Origin: Nonlabens xylanidelens
GTDB taxonomy: Bacteria; Bacteroidota; Bacteroidia; Flavobacteriales; Flavobacteriaceae
NCBI RefSeq assembly: GCF_002934445.1
Contig: NZ_PTJE01000001.1
Coordinates: 868,001 to 932,000, forward strand
DNA length: 64,000 nucleotides
Reading direction: 5' to 3'
Part shown: positions 1-9,929 of the stretch, piece by piece
How positions within the stretch are numbered: position 1 is the stretch's first letter
Layout of the letters: each line of letters opens with the position of its first letter
The notes under the pieces: model-generated
The model's database searches: none
The model's input: the letters and a program-made list of their open reading frames with translations, nothing else
What the model was told of the DNA's origin: nothing
Position numbers and translations under genes: made by a program

Positions 1-23
1 AACAAGCACTTAAACAATTATAG
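1..23 (+). CDS. ruvA: C-terminal tail of RuvA (partial)
   Basis: The reading frame starting at base 3 gives Gln-Ala-Leu-Lys-Gln-Leu and a TAG stop at 21-23. This resembles the usual end of RuvA, the Holliday-junction-binding subunit of RuvAB, whose last helix often ends in an ALK-L pattern. In flavobacteria ruvA commonly lies just upstream of sprA, as here with a 3-base gap. Only six codons are visible, so the call rests mainly on gene order. Confidence 0.45.
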
Positions 24-26
24 GAT

Positions 27-3000
27 TTGAGATACAGTAATAATAACCTAAGGGCTTTTGTCTTTCTTTTGTCTTTATTTGTTTTCGCTTTCGCGAAAGC
101 GCAACAACCAACAACTACTCCGCAAGATTCTGTCAGAACAGGTGCAAGAATAGGTAGGGTAAGTTTACCTAATCCACCCAGTATAGTTACTCTGTACACT
201 TATGATGCAAATCTAGATCGCTATGTGTATTCCAGTAGTTTTAATGGGTATAACATAGATTTTCCATTTATACTTACTAGAGAGCAGTATCTAGACCGTG
301 TTCTTAAAGAACAAATGTCAAATTATTTTAAGGAAAAAGCTGCAGCCATTGCTGGTAGAACAGAAGAAGATAAAGAAAAGCAAAAAGATTTATTACCTAA
401 TTTTTATGTAAATTCTGAGTTGTTTGCGTCCATTTTTGGAGGTACAGAAATCGATGTGGATCCACAAGGGTCTGTAGAAGTGGATTTAGGATTGCTTTTC
501 AATAGGTCAGATAATCCTAGTTTTTCTCCAAGAAATAGGCAGAATTTAACCTTTGATTTTAATCAACGTATTAATTTAAGTCTGGTAGGTAAAGTCGGTA
601 CAAGATTACAGGTAAATGCAAATTATGATACTCAAAGTACGTTTAACTTTCAGAATCAAATTAAGTTAGATTATACACCTACAGAAGATGATATACTACA
701 AAGTATTGAGGTAGGTAACGTGTCTATGCCGCTTAACTCTCAATTGATACGTGGGGCTCAAAGCCTTTTTGGTATTAAGACAGAGTTGCAATTCGGTAAA
801 ACTAGAATAACTGCTGTGTTTTCAGAACAGCAGTCAGAATCCACTACGGTACAGGCCGCTGGTGGTGCGACAATTAATGATTTTGACTTTTTCTCATTAG
901 ATTATGATGAGAATAGGCATTACTTCTTATCTCATTATTTTAGAGATAATTATGATACTTCTTTGGAGAATTATCCTTTCATTAATAATAACATCCAGAT
1001 TACACGTGCTGAAGTATGGATTACAAATAGAGGTAATAGTACTCAAGATGTACGTAATCTAGTCGCAATACAAGATATAGGAGAGGCAAATCCTGATAAT
1101 ATAGGTCTAGGCACACAGCCAGGAGGTTTTATTAATGTAGCTGCAAATAGCTTTCCTGATAATGAAAATAACGATTTTAATCCAGAAGGAATTAATGGTG
1201 GTGGGCAAACGATTTTAAATTCTCAAATAAGGGAAATAGCAACTGTTCAAGCAGGTTTTGGTAGTGCTACGGTTAATGAGGGTTTTGATTATGTGACCTT
1301 GGAAAATGCACGTAAACTTACCGCTCAAGAATATACTTTAAATACCCAACTAGGTTATATCTCATTAAGACAGCGTTTAAATAATGACGAAGTTCTTGCA
1401 GTTGCGTTTCAATATACTGTAGGTGGTCAGGTATATCAAGTCGGTGAATTTGCAAATGACGGTGTTGTAGCTACAGATGTTGTGGTAAATGCAAATCCTA
1501 ATCAACCAGCTGTAAATAATCAAAGTCTAGTTGTTAAACTTCTTAAAAGTAACCTTACTAACGTTAGTCAACCTATCTGGGATTTAATGATGAAAAACGT
1601 CTATAATTTAGGCGGTTTTCAATTAACTCAAGAAGATTTTAAATTAAATATTTTTTATCAATATCCGCCAGAGTTAAATTACATCACGGCTGCCGAGGGA
1701 ACCTTAACTAATCCTGCTGTTCCATTACCAGGAGATGTTGATCAAACCACATTAATACGAGTATTTAATCTGGATAGATTGAATCAGCAAGGAGATCCAC
1801 AGCCAGCAGGTGATGGTTTTTTTGATTACCTACCTGGTATAACTATCGATCCGGAAAATGGTAGAATTATTTTTACAACGGTAGAGCCTTTTGGTAGTCA
1901 TTTATTTGATAAGTTGAATACTGGTTCAGGTACTGAAGATTATGAAGTTCCTAGTACCTATAATGCTAACCAAGAGCAGTACGTATATCGCGATATGTAT
2001 CGCACCACAAAAGCGCAAGCATTACAAAGTGCCGATAAAAACAAATACTTAATAAAAGGTGAATACAAAGCAACTGGTCAGGAAGGGATTCCTATAGGTG
2101 GTTTTAATGTGCCTAGAGGAAGTGTTACGGTAACTGCTGGTGGTAGGACACTTCAGGAAGGTATCGATTATACCGTAGATTATCAACTAGGTCGTGTGAT
2201 TATTCTAGACCAAGCATTGCTTAACTCTAATACGCCTATTCAAGTTTCTACAGAAAACAATTCTGTTTTTAATCAACAGACCAAACGTTTTACAGGGATT
2301 AATGTAGAGCATAAATTTAGTGAAGATTTTATTTTAGGTGGTACTTTTTTAAATTTAAAAGAACGACCTATAACTCAAAAATCTACTTATGGCTTTGAGC
2401 CTATCAATAATACTATTATAGGAGCCAACTTTTTGTACAATACGGAAGTTCCTTTTTTAACTAGGCTTGCAAATAAGTTGCCTAACGTAGATACCGATGT
2501 GGTGTCTAATCTTTCTTTAAGGGGTGAATTTGCTTATCTGTTTCCTGGATCACCTGCCGGCGATAATTTTGGAGGAGAAGCTGCTGCTTATGTAGATGAT
2601 TTTGAAGGATCTCAAACTTCTATAGATATTTTAACCCCATTTTCATGGTCGCTAGCTAGTACACCTATGGCTTTTGAAGGTAATGGTAGTACTGCAACCC
2701 CATTAGAGTATAACTTTAGTCGTGCAAAATTAGCATGGTATTCTATTGATCCTATCTTTTATGGAAATCAAAGACCTGATGGTATCACAGATGATGATGT
2801 GTCTGACTATAGAACTAGACGTGTTTTTGTTGATGAAATATTCCCAAATGTAGATTTGCAACAAGGTCAGCAACAAGTTATAAATACTCTTGATTTATCA
2901 TATTATCCTAATGAAAGAGGACAGTACAATTATAATCCGCTAGCTGCAGGGACCAATGTGTTGCCTAATCCTGCAGATAATTGGGGTGGAATTATGCGTT

Positions 3001-6000
3001 CTTTTTCTAGTACAGATTTTGAACAGACTAATGTAGAGTATGTACAGTTCTGGATCATGGATCCGTTTCAATATGATGCGACTAATAATGGTGGTACTAT
3101 TTCTATTAACTTAGGTAGTATTTCTGAAGATATTTTAAAGGATAATAGAAAACAATTTGAAAATGGATTGCCTAACGATGGTGGTACATTGCTCACTACA
3201 AATACCGCTTATGGTAAGGTCCCTGTTAATCAATCTTTAGTTTATGCTTTTGACACAGATGGGGCAGAGCGTGATAATCAAGATATAGGTTTAGACGGTT
3301 ATGATGATAATGAGGAATTAACAGATTTTCCAACTTTTGGACCTTTTGATCCTGCTGGAGATAATTATGAATATTTCTTAGCGACCACAGGCGATATATT
3401 TACACGCTATAAGAATTATAACGGTACTGAAGGAAACTCACCTACTACCGTAACTCAAGATGATCGTGGTGCGACAACTTTGCCAGATGTAGAAGATATT
3501 AACCGTGATAACACGATGAATACTATCGATAGTTATTATGAATATGATATTGAGATTTTTCCTGGTATGGATGTAACCACTAGTGATTACATATTTGATA
3601 CTAAAACAGTACAAACTGTTTTACCTAATGGTAATACACTTGACACGAGATGGGTTCAATTTAGAGTTCCTTTAAATGACCCTAATAGAGAAGAAGTAGG
3701 AGGAATTGCAGATTTTAGAGCTATACGTTTTATGAGAATGTATCTGTCAGACTTTGAAGTAGACACTTTTTTAAGATTTGGTTCTTTAGATTTAGTTCGT
3801 GGTGATTATAGAAGATATACAGAGTCACTAGATGATACAGATCCCATCGCATCAGATGATCCTACTGTATTTGAAGTAGAAGGAGTTAATATTGAGAATA
3901 ATGAATCTCGTACACCTATTCCTTATAGATTGCCACCTGGTGTAGAAAGAGAAGAATTGCGTACACAAAATCAAAACATACGTCAGAATGAGCAATCACT
4001 AGCATTAAGTGTTTGTGATTTAGAACCTGGCGATGCGCGTGGAGTTTTTAAGAACATCAGAATTGATATGCGTCAGTATGAATCTCTTAAAATGTTTGTT
4101 CATGCAGAGTCTTTAGTAAATGAGATTTCTGTAGATGATGATGATTTAGAGGCATTTGTAAGAATAGGAGTTGATTTCACTCAAAACTATTACGAGATAC
4201 GACTGCCGTTAAAACCTACCGCTTTTGGTACAGATGTTAGAGAAGAGATATGGCCGGTTGCAAATAATTTTGATATAGATCTATCGTTGCTTCAGTCCAT
4301 AAAAGCACAAGTTTTAGGTGATAACACGCTTAATATTAGTAATCTAAACTTCTTTGATCAGGCAGATTTAGATCCGGCTAGTGCTGGAGAAGAAAATCAA
4401 CATCAATACGGTATTAAAGGTAATCCTAACTTTGGTGATATACGTGCTATGATGATAGGTGTGCGCAACGCAACTACTAATAATATTTGTGGTGAGATAT
4501 GGGTGAATGAAATGCGTCTCGCTGGTCTTAAAAATCAAGGTGGTTATGCCGCAGTGATGAATATGGATGCAAACATTGCAGACTTTGCAAGTGTGAGCGC
4601 GACTGGTAGAAGAAGTACAGTAGGTTTTGGAGCTATAGAGCAAGGGCCTCAAGAAAGAAGTCGTGAAGACGTTACTCAGTACGATGTAACAACTAATGTG
4701 AGCCTGGGTAAGTTACTGCCTCAAAAATGGGGTGTTTCTCTACCTTTTTCTTATAGCATAGGAGAAGAAACGATTACACCGCAATACGATCCTCAATTTG
4801 AAGATATAGAACTAGAAACCAGATTAGATAACGCAACTAGTGATGCAGAGCGTGATGCCATTCAAGAACAGTCAGAAGATTACACTCGTAGACAAAGTAT
4901 TAACTTAATAGGTGTGCGCAAAGAAAGAACAGGAGATGCAAAACCGATGCCTTATGATATTGAGAATTTCACTTTTTCTGGGTCCTACAATCAGACAGAT
5001 CAACGCAATTTTGAAGTAGAGAAATTCCAAGATCAATCGGTTAATGTAGGTGGTACTTATAATTATGCTTTTCCTAAATTAGAGTTAGAGCCGTTTAAGA
5101 ATGCGGCATGGTTAAATAACTCTTACTTGAAGTTTATAAAAGATTTAAACTTTAATCCATTGCCTAATAATTTCTCAGCAGGATTAAATGTTTTACGACA
5201 GTACAATACACAGAAGTTTCGCGATTTACAATTAGATACTAACCCTGTAGATTTAAATGGTGATGGGCTACCAGATGCTCAAAATATAACCATTGCACCG
5301 CTTACTAATCGCAATTTCACAATGAATCATCAATATGCGATCAATTGGGATTTAACTAAATCATTGCAAGTAAATTTATCTGCAAACAGTGATCGATTGA
5401 TACGTGATTATGTAAATGAAGATGATACTATTGATGAGAATTATACCGTATGGACCGATTTCTTTGACGAGGGTATTCCTAACTCGCACTCTCAACAAAT
5501 GCAACTTACTTATAAATTGCCATTTGATAAATTTCCTTTTCTCGCTTTCGCGAAAGCGAACTACACATACACATCTAACTTTAACTGGACTCGTAACCAG
5601 CAACAATTTGCACAGCTAGATGGCATTCCGGATTTAGGAAACTCTATTCAAAATGCAAATACACATCGCATTAATGGAACGCTAGATCTAGATAAATTAT
5701 ACAGATATGTAGGTCTTGAGAAAAAGAAATTTGGTGTGACAGCAAATGCTGCTAGATCTAGAACAAGATCCAGAACACCTAGACCTAACGAGGCTGCTCA
5801 AAATGATAAGAAAGACAAGACCCCAAAGAAGAATTTTGGTAATAAAGCATACAATACACTTATAGGTGTCGTTACATCTGTAAAACGTGCTCAAATAAAT
5901 TATCAAGAAACTAATGGTATTTTCTTACCAGGTTATACACCAGATATTGGTTTTATTGGGACATTAAAACCTACTTCAGGTTTTGTATTCGGTAGTCAGG

Positions 6001-7265
6001 CAGAGGTGCGTGACCTTGCCGCAAGACGTGGATGGTTAACCTTATACCAAGATTTTAACCAACAATATAGTGAAGTAGAGACACGACAGTTAGACTTTAA
6101 TTTTAAAGTAGATCTGTTAAAAGACCTGTCTATAGATATATTAGGTAATCGTGCTTATCAAGAGACGCAGACAGAAAATTATGTTATTAACACGGACAAT
6201 ACAGGTTCTTTTTCTTATCAACCTTTAACACCTAATACTTTTGGTAATTATAATATTACTAACCTGATGATAGGTACTGCTTTCCAAAAAAGTACTATAG
6301 ATGAGTCTGCAACATTTGATACTTTTAGAAGCAATAGACTTGCTGTAGCAGACAGGCTCGCAACAAGTTTTTATGGAGCTAACAATTTTACACGTGATGC
6401 AGATGGGTATCCATTAGGTTTTTCTAGAAACAGCCAGCAAGTATTATTACCAGCATTTCTAGCAGCTTATGAAGGTAGAGATGTAGAGAAGCAAGATTCT
6501 AATGCGTTTAGAAATATTCCATTACCTAACTGGACGGTAAAGTATACTGGGTTGATGAATTTAAAGTGGTTTAAAAAGAACTTCCGTAGGTTCTCTATTA
6601 ATCATGGATATCGCTCTAGTTATACGATCAATCAATTTCAGACTAATCTAGATTTTACTGCAGGAGATAGTGCATTTGCCTATGCTGATCAAGGAGATGC
6701 TCTGAATCAAAATGGTGATTTTAAATCAGAGCGACTTTTCTTTAATATCAACCTTGCAGAGCAGTTTAGTCCTTTGATAAAGATAGATATGGAAATGAAA
6801 AACTCGTTGTCCGTTGCGGCTGAATTAAGAAGAGATAGAGCAATATCTTTAAGTTTTGATAATAATTTACTTACTGAAATTAATGGTAATGAGCTTATTT
6901 TGGGATTAGGTTATCGTATTAAAGACCTTAGATTTAAATCTAACTTTGGAGGTAGAAGTAAGATTATCAAGAGTGATTTAAATTTAAGAATGGATGGGTC
7001 TGTAAGAGATAATGTTACTATCATTAGATATTTAGATCTAGGAACCGAAGAAAATTTACAAAATGGAATTTTCACAGATGCTAGTCAGGCTACCGCTGGT
7101 CAGACCATATATGGTCTTAAATTTACTGCAGACTATAACTTGAGCCAGGCATTTACAGCTATCTTTTATTACGATCATACGTTCTCAAAGTTTGCTATTT
7201 CCACGGCGTTTCCACAAACTACCATACGTAGTGGATTTACTTTAAGGTACACATTTGGTAATTAA
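27..7265 (+). CDS. sprA: SprA, giant T9SS translocon / gliding motility outer membrane protein
   Basis: A 2,412-residue protein with a signal peptide and long beta-rich sequence throughout, matching the size and order of SprA/Sov proteins. SprA is the outer-membrane translocation channel of the type IX secretion system and is needed for gliding and for export of surface adhesins and enzymes. The start is TTG at 27, 3 bases after the preceding stop; the signal peptide follows directly (hydrophobic residues 10-22, then Ala-Lys-Ala before Gln26), so no upstream start is needed. The cleavage box is encoded by a copy of the CGCTTTCGCGAAAGCG palindrome (86-101), and a second copy encodes residues about 1840-1844. 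The last residue is Asn after a run of aromatic strands, as expected of a barrel. gcvH follows 86 bases downstream. The identity is firm from length, context and family resemblance. Confidence 0.93.
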   Translation: MRYSNNNLRAFVFLLSLFVFAFAKAQQPTTTPQDSVRTGARIGRVSLPNPPSIVTLYTYDANLDRYVYSSSFNGYNIDFPFILTREQYLDRVLKEQMSNYFKEKAAAIAGRTEEDKEKQKDLLPNFYVNSELFASIFGGTEIDVDPQGSVEVDLGLLFNRSDNPSFSPRNRQNLTFDFNQRINLSLVGKVGTRLQVNANYDTQSTFNFQNQIKLDYTPTEDDILQSIEVGNVSMPLNSQLIRGAQSLFGIKTELQFGKTRITAVFSEQQSESTTVQAAGGATINDFDFFSLDYDENRHYFLSHYFRDNYDTSLENYPFINNNIQITRAEVWITNRGNSTQDVRNLVAIQDIGEANPDNIGLGTQPGGFINVAANSFPDNENNDFNPEGINGGGQTILNSQIREIATVQAGFGSATVNEGFDYVTLENARKLTAQEYTLNTQLGYISLRQRLNNDEVLAVAFQYTVGGQVYQVGEFANDGVVATDVVVNANPNQPAVNNQSLVVKLLKSNLTNVSQPIWDLMMKNVYNLGGFQLTQEDFKLNIFYQYPPELNYITAAEGTLTNPAVPLPGDVDQTTLIRVFNLDRLNQQGDPQPAGDGFFDYLPGITIDPENGRIIFTTVEPFGSHLFDKLNTGSGTEDYEVPSTYNANQEQYVYRDMYRTTKAQALQSADKNKYLIKGEYKATGQEGIPIGGFNVPRGSVTVTAGGRTLQEGIDYTVDYQLGRVIILDQALLNSNTPIQVSTENNSVFNQQTKRFTGINVEHKFSEDFILGGTFLNLKERPITQKSTYGFEPINNTIIGANFLYNTEVPFLTRLANKLPNVDTDVVSNLSLRGEFAYLFPGSPAGDNFGGEAAAYVDDFEGSQTSIDILTPFSWSLASTPMAFEGNGSTATPLEYNFSRAKLAWYSIDPIFYGNQRPDGITDDDVSDYRTRRVFVDEIFPNVDLQQGQQQVINTLDLSYYPNERGQYNYNPLAAGTNVLPNPADNWGGIMRSFSSTDFEQTNVEYVQFWIMDPFQYDATNNGGTISINLGSISEDILKDNRKQFENGLPNDGGTLLTTNTAYGKVPVNQSLVYAFDTDGAERDNQDIGLDGYDDNEELTDFPTFGPFDPAGDNYEYFLATTGDIFTRYKNYNGTEGNSPTTVTQDDRGATTLPDVEDINRDNTMNTIDSYYEYDIEIFPGMDVTTSDYIFDTKTVQTVLPNGNTLDTRWVQFRVPLNDPNREEVGGIADFRAIRFMRMYLSDFEVDTFLRFGSLDLVRGDYRRYTESLDDTDPIASDDPTVFEVEGVNIENNESRTPIPYRLPPGVEREELRTQNQNIRQNEQSLALSVCDLEPGDARGVFKNIRIDMRQYESLKMFVHAESLVNEISVDDDDLEAFVRIGVDFTQNYYEIRLPLKPTAFGTDVREEIWPVANNFDIDLSLLQSIKAQVLGDNTLNISNLNFFDQADLDPASAGEENQHQYGIKGNPNFGDIRAMMIGVRNATTNNICGEIWVNEMRLAGLKNQGGYAAVMNMDANIADFASVSATGRRSTVGFGAIEQGPQERSREDVTQYDVTTNVSLGKLLPQKWGVSLPFSYSIGEETITPQYDPQFEDIELETRLDNATSDAERDAIQEQSEDYTRRQSINLIGVRKERTGDAKPMPYDIENFTFSGSYNQTDQRNFEVEKFQDQSVNVGGTYNYAFPKLELEPFKNAAWLNNSYLKFIKDLNFNPLPNNFSAGLNVLRQYNTQKFRDLQLDTNPVDLNGDGLPDAQNITIAPLTNRNFTMNHQYAINWDLTKSLQVNLSANSDRLIRDYVNEDDTIDENYTVWTDFFDEGIPNSHSQQMQLTYKLPFDKFPFLAFAKANYTYTSNFNWTRNQQQFAQLDGIPDLGNSIQNANTHRINGTLDLDKLYRYVGLEKKKFGVTANAARSRTRSRTPRPNEAAQNDKKDKTPKKNFGNKAYNTLIGVVTSVKRAQINYQETNGIFLPGYTPDIGFIGTLKPTSGFVFGSQAEVRDLAARRGWLTLYQDFNQQYSEVETRQLDFNFKVDLLKDLSIDILGNRAYQETQTENYVINTDNTGSFSYQPLTPNTFGNYNITNLMIGTAFQKSTIDESATFDTFRSNRLAVADRLATSFYGANNFTRDADGYPLGFSRNSQQVLLPAFLAAYEGRDVEKQDSNAFRNIPLPNWTVKYTGLMNLKWFKKNFRRFSINHGYRSSYTINQFQTNLDFTAGDSAFAYADQGDALNQNGDFKSERLFFNINLAEQFSPLIKIDMEMKNSLSVAAELRRDRAISLSFDNNLLTEINGNELILGLGYRIKDLRFKSNFGGRSKIIKSDLNLRMDGSVRDNVTIIRYLDLGTEENLQNGIFTDASQATAGQTIYGLKFTADYNLSQAFTAIFYYDHTFSKFAISTAFPQTTIRSGFTLRYTFGN
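86..101. repeat. Palindrome copy 1 (sprA signal peptide)
   Basis: Exact CGCTTTCGCGAAAGCG. It encodes Ala21-Phe-Ala-Lys-Ala25, the end of the SprA signal peptide. Confidence 0.95.
5543..5558. repeat. Palindrome copy 2 (sprA, interior)
   Basis: Exact copy, again read as AFAKA, near residues 1840-1844 of SprA. Distance from copy 1 is 5,457 bases. Confidence 0.95.
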
Positions 7266-7351
7266 TTCAAGTATCATGCATAATTCAACTTTAAGGTTTG
7301 AATTAATAGATAGAGTTATCTTAAATTTACGCTTTTAAAAAATCATATAAA

Positions 7352-7729
7352 ATGAATATTCCATCAGAATTAAAGTATACTAAAGATCACGAGTGGATCA
7401 AAATAGAAGGAGACGTTGCTACCATAGGTATTACTGATTTTGCACAGAGCGAGTTAGGTGATATTGTTTATGTAGAAGTAGAGACTGTAGATGAGACTTT
7501 GGATCAAGAGGAAGTTTTCGGTACGGTAGAAGCGGTAAAGACTGTTTCAGATCTTTTTCTTCCGTTAACTGGAGAGATTACTGATTTTAATGAAAAGTTA
7601 GAAGATGAGCCAGAACTTGTGAATTCTGACCCTTACGGAGACGGATGGATGATAAAAATGAAGTTTACTGACGCAACTCAAGTAGATGGATTATTAAGTG
7701 CTGACGCTTATAAAGAGTTAGTAGGATAA
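7352..7729 (+). CDS. gcvH: Glycine cleavage system H protein
   Basis: The lipoyl carrier protein of the glycine cleavage complex, shuttling the aminomethyl group between the P, T and L proteins in the cytoplasm. The 125-residue length is normal for GcvH. The lipoylation site is visible as Glu-Ala-Val-Lys63-Thr-Val-Ser inside the lipoyl hairpin, and the N-terminal KYTKDHEW motif is typical. The genes for the P and T proteins are not nearby; in flavobacteria gcvH often stands alone behind sprA. Its stop codon overlaps the start of the next gene by one base (TAATG), so the two are translationally coupled. Confidence 0.97.
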   Translation: MNIPSELKYTKDHEWIKIEGDVATIGITDFAQSELGDIVYVEVETVDETLDQEEVFGTVEAVKTVSDLFLPLTGEITDFNEKLEDEPELVNSDPYGDGWMIKMKFTDATQVDGLLSADAYKELVG

Positions 7730-8154
7730 TGAAAAAAGTTATTTATTGGCTAGCTGCTCCATTGTTTACTGTATTCATTACAGTAGCGTCTATGATAGCA
7801 AACCCAGCGCCGCCGGTAAATATCGATAACGTAGATAAGATATACCATGCTACCGCCTATTTTATAATGGCGATCTTGTGGTATATTTTCTTTTACAGTC
7901 GTTTTTTAGGAAAGCAAAGCCTTTTGAGTTTTGGTCTAAAAACTATTTTAAAAAACTGGTCTAGAACTATTGCGATAGGAGCAAGTGCTTTGTCCTTGAT
8001 TATAGGGGTGTTAATAGAACTAGGACAGGAGTTTATTTCTGTAAATAGAACAATGGACATAATGGATGTACTAGCAAATTTTGCTGGCATCATTATTGCT
8101 ATGTTATTCTTAATGATAATTGATAAATTATTTAACAAACATAAAGTTGCATAA
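7729..8154 (+). CDS. VanZ-like family membrane protein
   Basis: A 141-residue integral membrane protein with about four hydrophobic segments (near residues 5-23, 38-55, 75-95 and 115-135). The DKIYHATAYFIMA stretch near residues 33-45 and the later GQEFISVNRTMDIMDVLANFAG stretch are the conserved parts of VanZ-like proteins, in which a polar loop before the last helix carries the motif for folding or lipid interaction. The biochemical role of this family is unknown. The gene starts within the gcvH stop and is followed 56 bases later by tonB. It is a constant member of the sprA-gcvH-tonB neighbourhood in flavobacteria, but I infer no specific role in secretion from that alone. Confidence 0.8.
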   Translation: MKKVIYWLAAPLFTVFITVASMIANPAPPVNIDNVDKIYHATAYFIMAILWYIFFYSRFLGKQSLLSFGLKTILKNWSRTIAIGASALSLIIGVLIELGQEFISVNRTMDIMDVLANFAGIIIAMLFLMIIDKLFNKHKVA

Positions 8155-8158
8155 ATCT

Positions 8159-8188
8159 TTTGTTAGCACAAAGAATTAGTTATTTTTA
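8159..8188 (+). promoter_or_regulatory. Candidate promoter for the first tonB gene
   Basis: TTTG at 8159-8162 and TATTTTTA at 8181-8188 are separated by 18 bases. This is one mismatch from the Bacteroidota consensus TTTG-N19-TAnnTTTG and lies 22 bases before the ATG at 8211. Confidence 0.45.
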
Positions 8189-8210
8189 ACCTCTTATAAA
8201 TACAACCATA

Positions 8211-8939
8211 ATGGAAGTAAAAAAATCAGAAAAAGCAGATTTACGTAAGAACATTACGCTATACGCCTTATCAGGGCTGGCGTTTATGTTGTTATTATCT
8301 TGGCAAGGACTTGAATATGAGTCTAAAACCGTAGAAATAGAAGAGGTGTACGAGGAGCATGAAGAAATCTTCATCGAGGAAGAAATTCCGATTACTCAAA
8401 TGTTGGATACTCCACCGCCACCACCGCCACCACCACCAGCTCCAGAAATTATCGAGGTAGTTGAGAATGAAGTGGAAATAGAAGAGGTTATCATTGAAGA
8501 TACAGAAACTGATGAGCAAGAAGAGATCGTTGAGATCGAAGAGGTTGCTGAAGAAGTAGGTGTTGAAGAAGTAATTGCTGATGTTCCATTTGCGATTATC
8601 GAGAATGTACCTATCTATCCTGGTTGTGAGAGTAAAAAGAACAATGCAGATCGTAAGAAATGTATGAGTGAAAAAATCACAAAATTTGTAAACAAACAGT
8701 TTAATACTGGACTTGCAAATGATTTAGGTCTAGAAGGAAGACAGAAAATTTCTGTTCAATTTAAAATCGACTCAAAAGGTAATGTTGTAGGTATTCAGTC
8801 TAAAGCAAAGCACCCTAAATTACAGAGTGAAGCAGCTAGAGTAATTAATAAATTACCTGCTATGACTCCAGGAATGCAAAGAGGTAAACCAGTAGGTGTG
8901 ATTTATGCACTACCTATTATTTTCCAAGTGCAAGACTAA
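8211..8939 (+). CDS. tonB: TonB-like energy transducer
   Basis: A 242-residue TonB family protein that would couple the inner-membrane proton-motive force (through ExbB/ExbD, not present here) to outer membrane receptors. One membrane helix lies near residues 16-33. It is followed by a strongly acidic Glu-rich spacer, a run of nine prolines near residues 68-76, more acidic sequence, and a TonB C-terminal domain from about residue 128 to the end (NVPIYPGC, then VQFKIDSKGNVVGI and LPIIFQV). Two cysteines in the C-terminal domain (PGC and KKC) recur in the next gene. The spacer is unusual in being Glu-rich rather than Pro-Lys-rich. A strong terminator follows. Which receptors it serves cannot be told from the sequence. 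Confidence 0.88.
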   Translation: MEVKKSEKADLRKNITLYALSGLAFMLLLSWQGLEYESKTVEIEEVYEEHEEIFIEEEIPITQMLDTPPPPPPPPPAPEIIEVVENEVEIEEVIIEDTETDEQEEIVEIEEVAEEVGVEEVIADVPFAIIENVPIYPGCESKKNNADRKKCMSEKITKFVNKQFNTGLANDLGLEGRQKISVQFKIDSKGNVVGIQSKAKHPKLQSEAARVINKLPAMTPGMQRGKPVGVIYALPIIFQVQD

Positions 8940-8961
8940 TAATAGACACTATTTTATATAT

Positions 8962-8996
8962 AAAATCCCAACCTGTATAGGTTGGGATTTTTTTTT
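8962..8996 (+). terminator. Rho-independent terminator after the first tonB gene
   Basis: The stem ATCCCAACC / GGTTGGGAT closes a short loop and is followed by a run of nine or more T (8988-8996). It ends the gcvH-to-tonB transcription unit. Confidence 0.85.
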
Positions 8997-9042
8997 GGTA
9001 CACTTCTTGATTTCTCTTTGAAATAACATAAAACCATTGATT

Positions 9043-9873
9043 ATGAACACTTCAAATGAGAAAAGAGATGCTGCAACATCTCAAAACACTCGCCGTGAAG
9101 ACAAAAAAGCGGCAAACACAAAGGTCAATCCCATCGTTAATTTTCAAATTGGACTCATAGCTGCATTAGTAGCTGCGTTTCTTATTATAGAATTAACGAC
9201 TGAGGTTCCTGAAACTACTGTCTATCCACCTATATCAGTTGATATGACAACTGATGAGCCATATCTGGGCTCATTTACAATTATTGATAATTCTCCTAAA
9301 CCAGTAGTAAAGAAAACACATAAGCCAAAAGTCGAGACACCTAAAGTAGATCCAAATAAACCACCTAAGGTTGTTGAAAACGATCAGCCAGATGTTCCAG
9401 AACAAGATGAGGATACAAAGGAGCCTGTTGAAAATAAACTTGTAGATACTGATACTAGTGATGCAGATGCAGCCAGTAGTAACAATGACGCGCCAGCTAG
9501 TAAACCATCTGGACCTACAGTAATAGCTGCACTGCATGAAGTGCCGTTGTTTCCAGGATGTAGTTCTAGAATGGATAGTAAGGAGCGAGTAGAATGTCTC
9601 AATAAAAAAATGGGAAGGTTTATTCAAAGAAAGTTCGACACGAGTCTGGGTAATGACTTGAATGAAAATGGTATGGTTAAAATCGCTGTGCAATTTACCA
9701 TAGGTGTAGATGGCTTGCCTAAAGATATTCTAGTAAAAGCACCTAATAAAAAACTAGAAGAAGAGGCGTATAAAGTGATCTCTAGATTACCTAAAATGAC
9801 ACCAGGTAAGATAGATAATGCTGCGGTTAATGTTACCTACGCGCTGCCTATACGTTTCCAGATTAACGATTAG
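9043..9873 (+). CDS. TonB-like protein, second tandem copy
   Basis: A 276-residue paralogue of the preceding gene. One membrane helix lies near residues 32-50, followed by a Pro/Lys/Val and then Asp/Glu/Ser-rich periplasmic linker (about 75-155) and a TonB-type C-terminal domain (about 165-276). The domain has the same landmarks as its neighbour: VPLFPGC, a second cysteine in VECLNKK, VQFTIGVDG, LPKMTPG and YALPIRFQI. I use ATG 9043 rather than TTG 9037 because it is the only ATG and is two codons inside. The two proteins share the C-terminal domain but not the linker, suggesting duplication then divergence of the spacer. It is flanked by terminators, so it appears to be its own transcription unit. 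Confidence 0.85.
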   Translation: MNTSNEKRDAATSQNTRREDKKAANTKVNPIVNFQIGLIAALVAAFLIIELTTEVPETTVYPPISVDMTTDEPYLGSFTIIDNSPKPVVKKTHKPKVETPKVDPNKPPKVVENDQPDVPEQDEDTKEPVENKLVDTDTSDADAASSNNDAPASKPSGPTVIAALHEVPLFPGCSSRMDSKERVECLNKKMGRFIQRKFDTSLGNDLNENGMVKIAVQFTIGVDGLPKDILVKAPNKKLEEEAYKVISRLPKMTPGKIDNAAVNVTYALPIRFQIND

Positions 9874-9897
9874 TAACTTTACTATTATACGATTTTT

Positions 9898-9925
9898 AAA
9901 AAGCCATGAATTTTCATGGCTTTTC
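9898..9925 (+). terminator. Rho-independent terminator between the second tonB gene and remB-like gene
   Basis: AAAAAGCCATGA pairs with TCATGGCTTTT around a very short loop and is followed by TTTTC. The arm contains an ATG at 9906 that is in frame with the next gene but should not be taken as its start. Confidence 0.8.
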
Positions 9926-9929
9926 TATT

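Noticed and set aside
5701-5800. High frequency of the tetramer CTAG (several within 100 bases here and common elsewhere)
   Set aside because: Noted because CTAG is rare in many bacteria, but it is explained by frequent use of the Leu codon CTA before Gly, Asp and Glu codons; I did not count it across the window.
4368-5906. Open frames antisense to sprA
   Set aside because: They have no coding character or homology I recognise, are low-complexity mirror frames of a long gene, and lack their own signals.
9271-9693. Minus-strand open frame of 140 codons opposite the second tonB gene
   Set aside because: Composition rich in Ile, Phe, Trp and Cys is what an antisense of Lys/Pro/Glu-rich coding sequence gives; the plus-strand gene has a clear domain.
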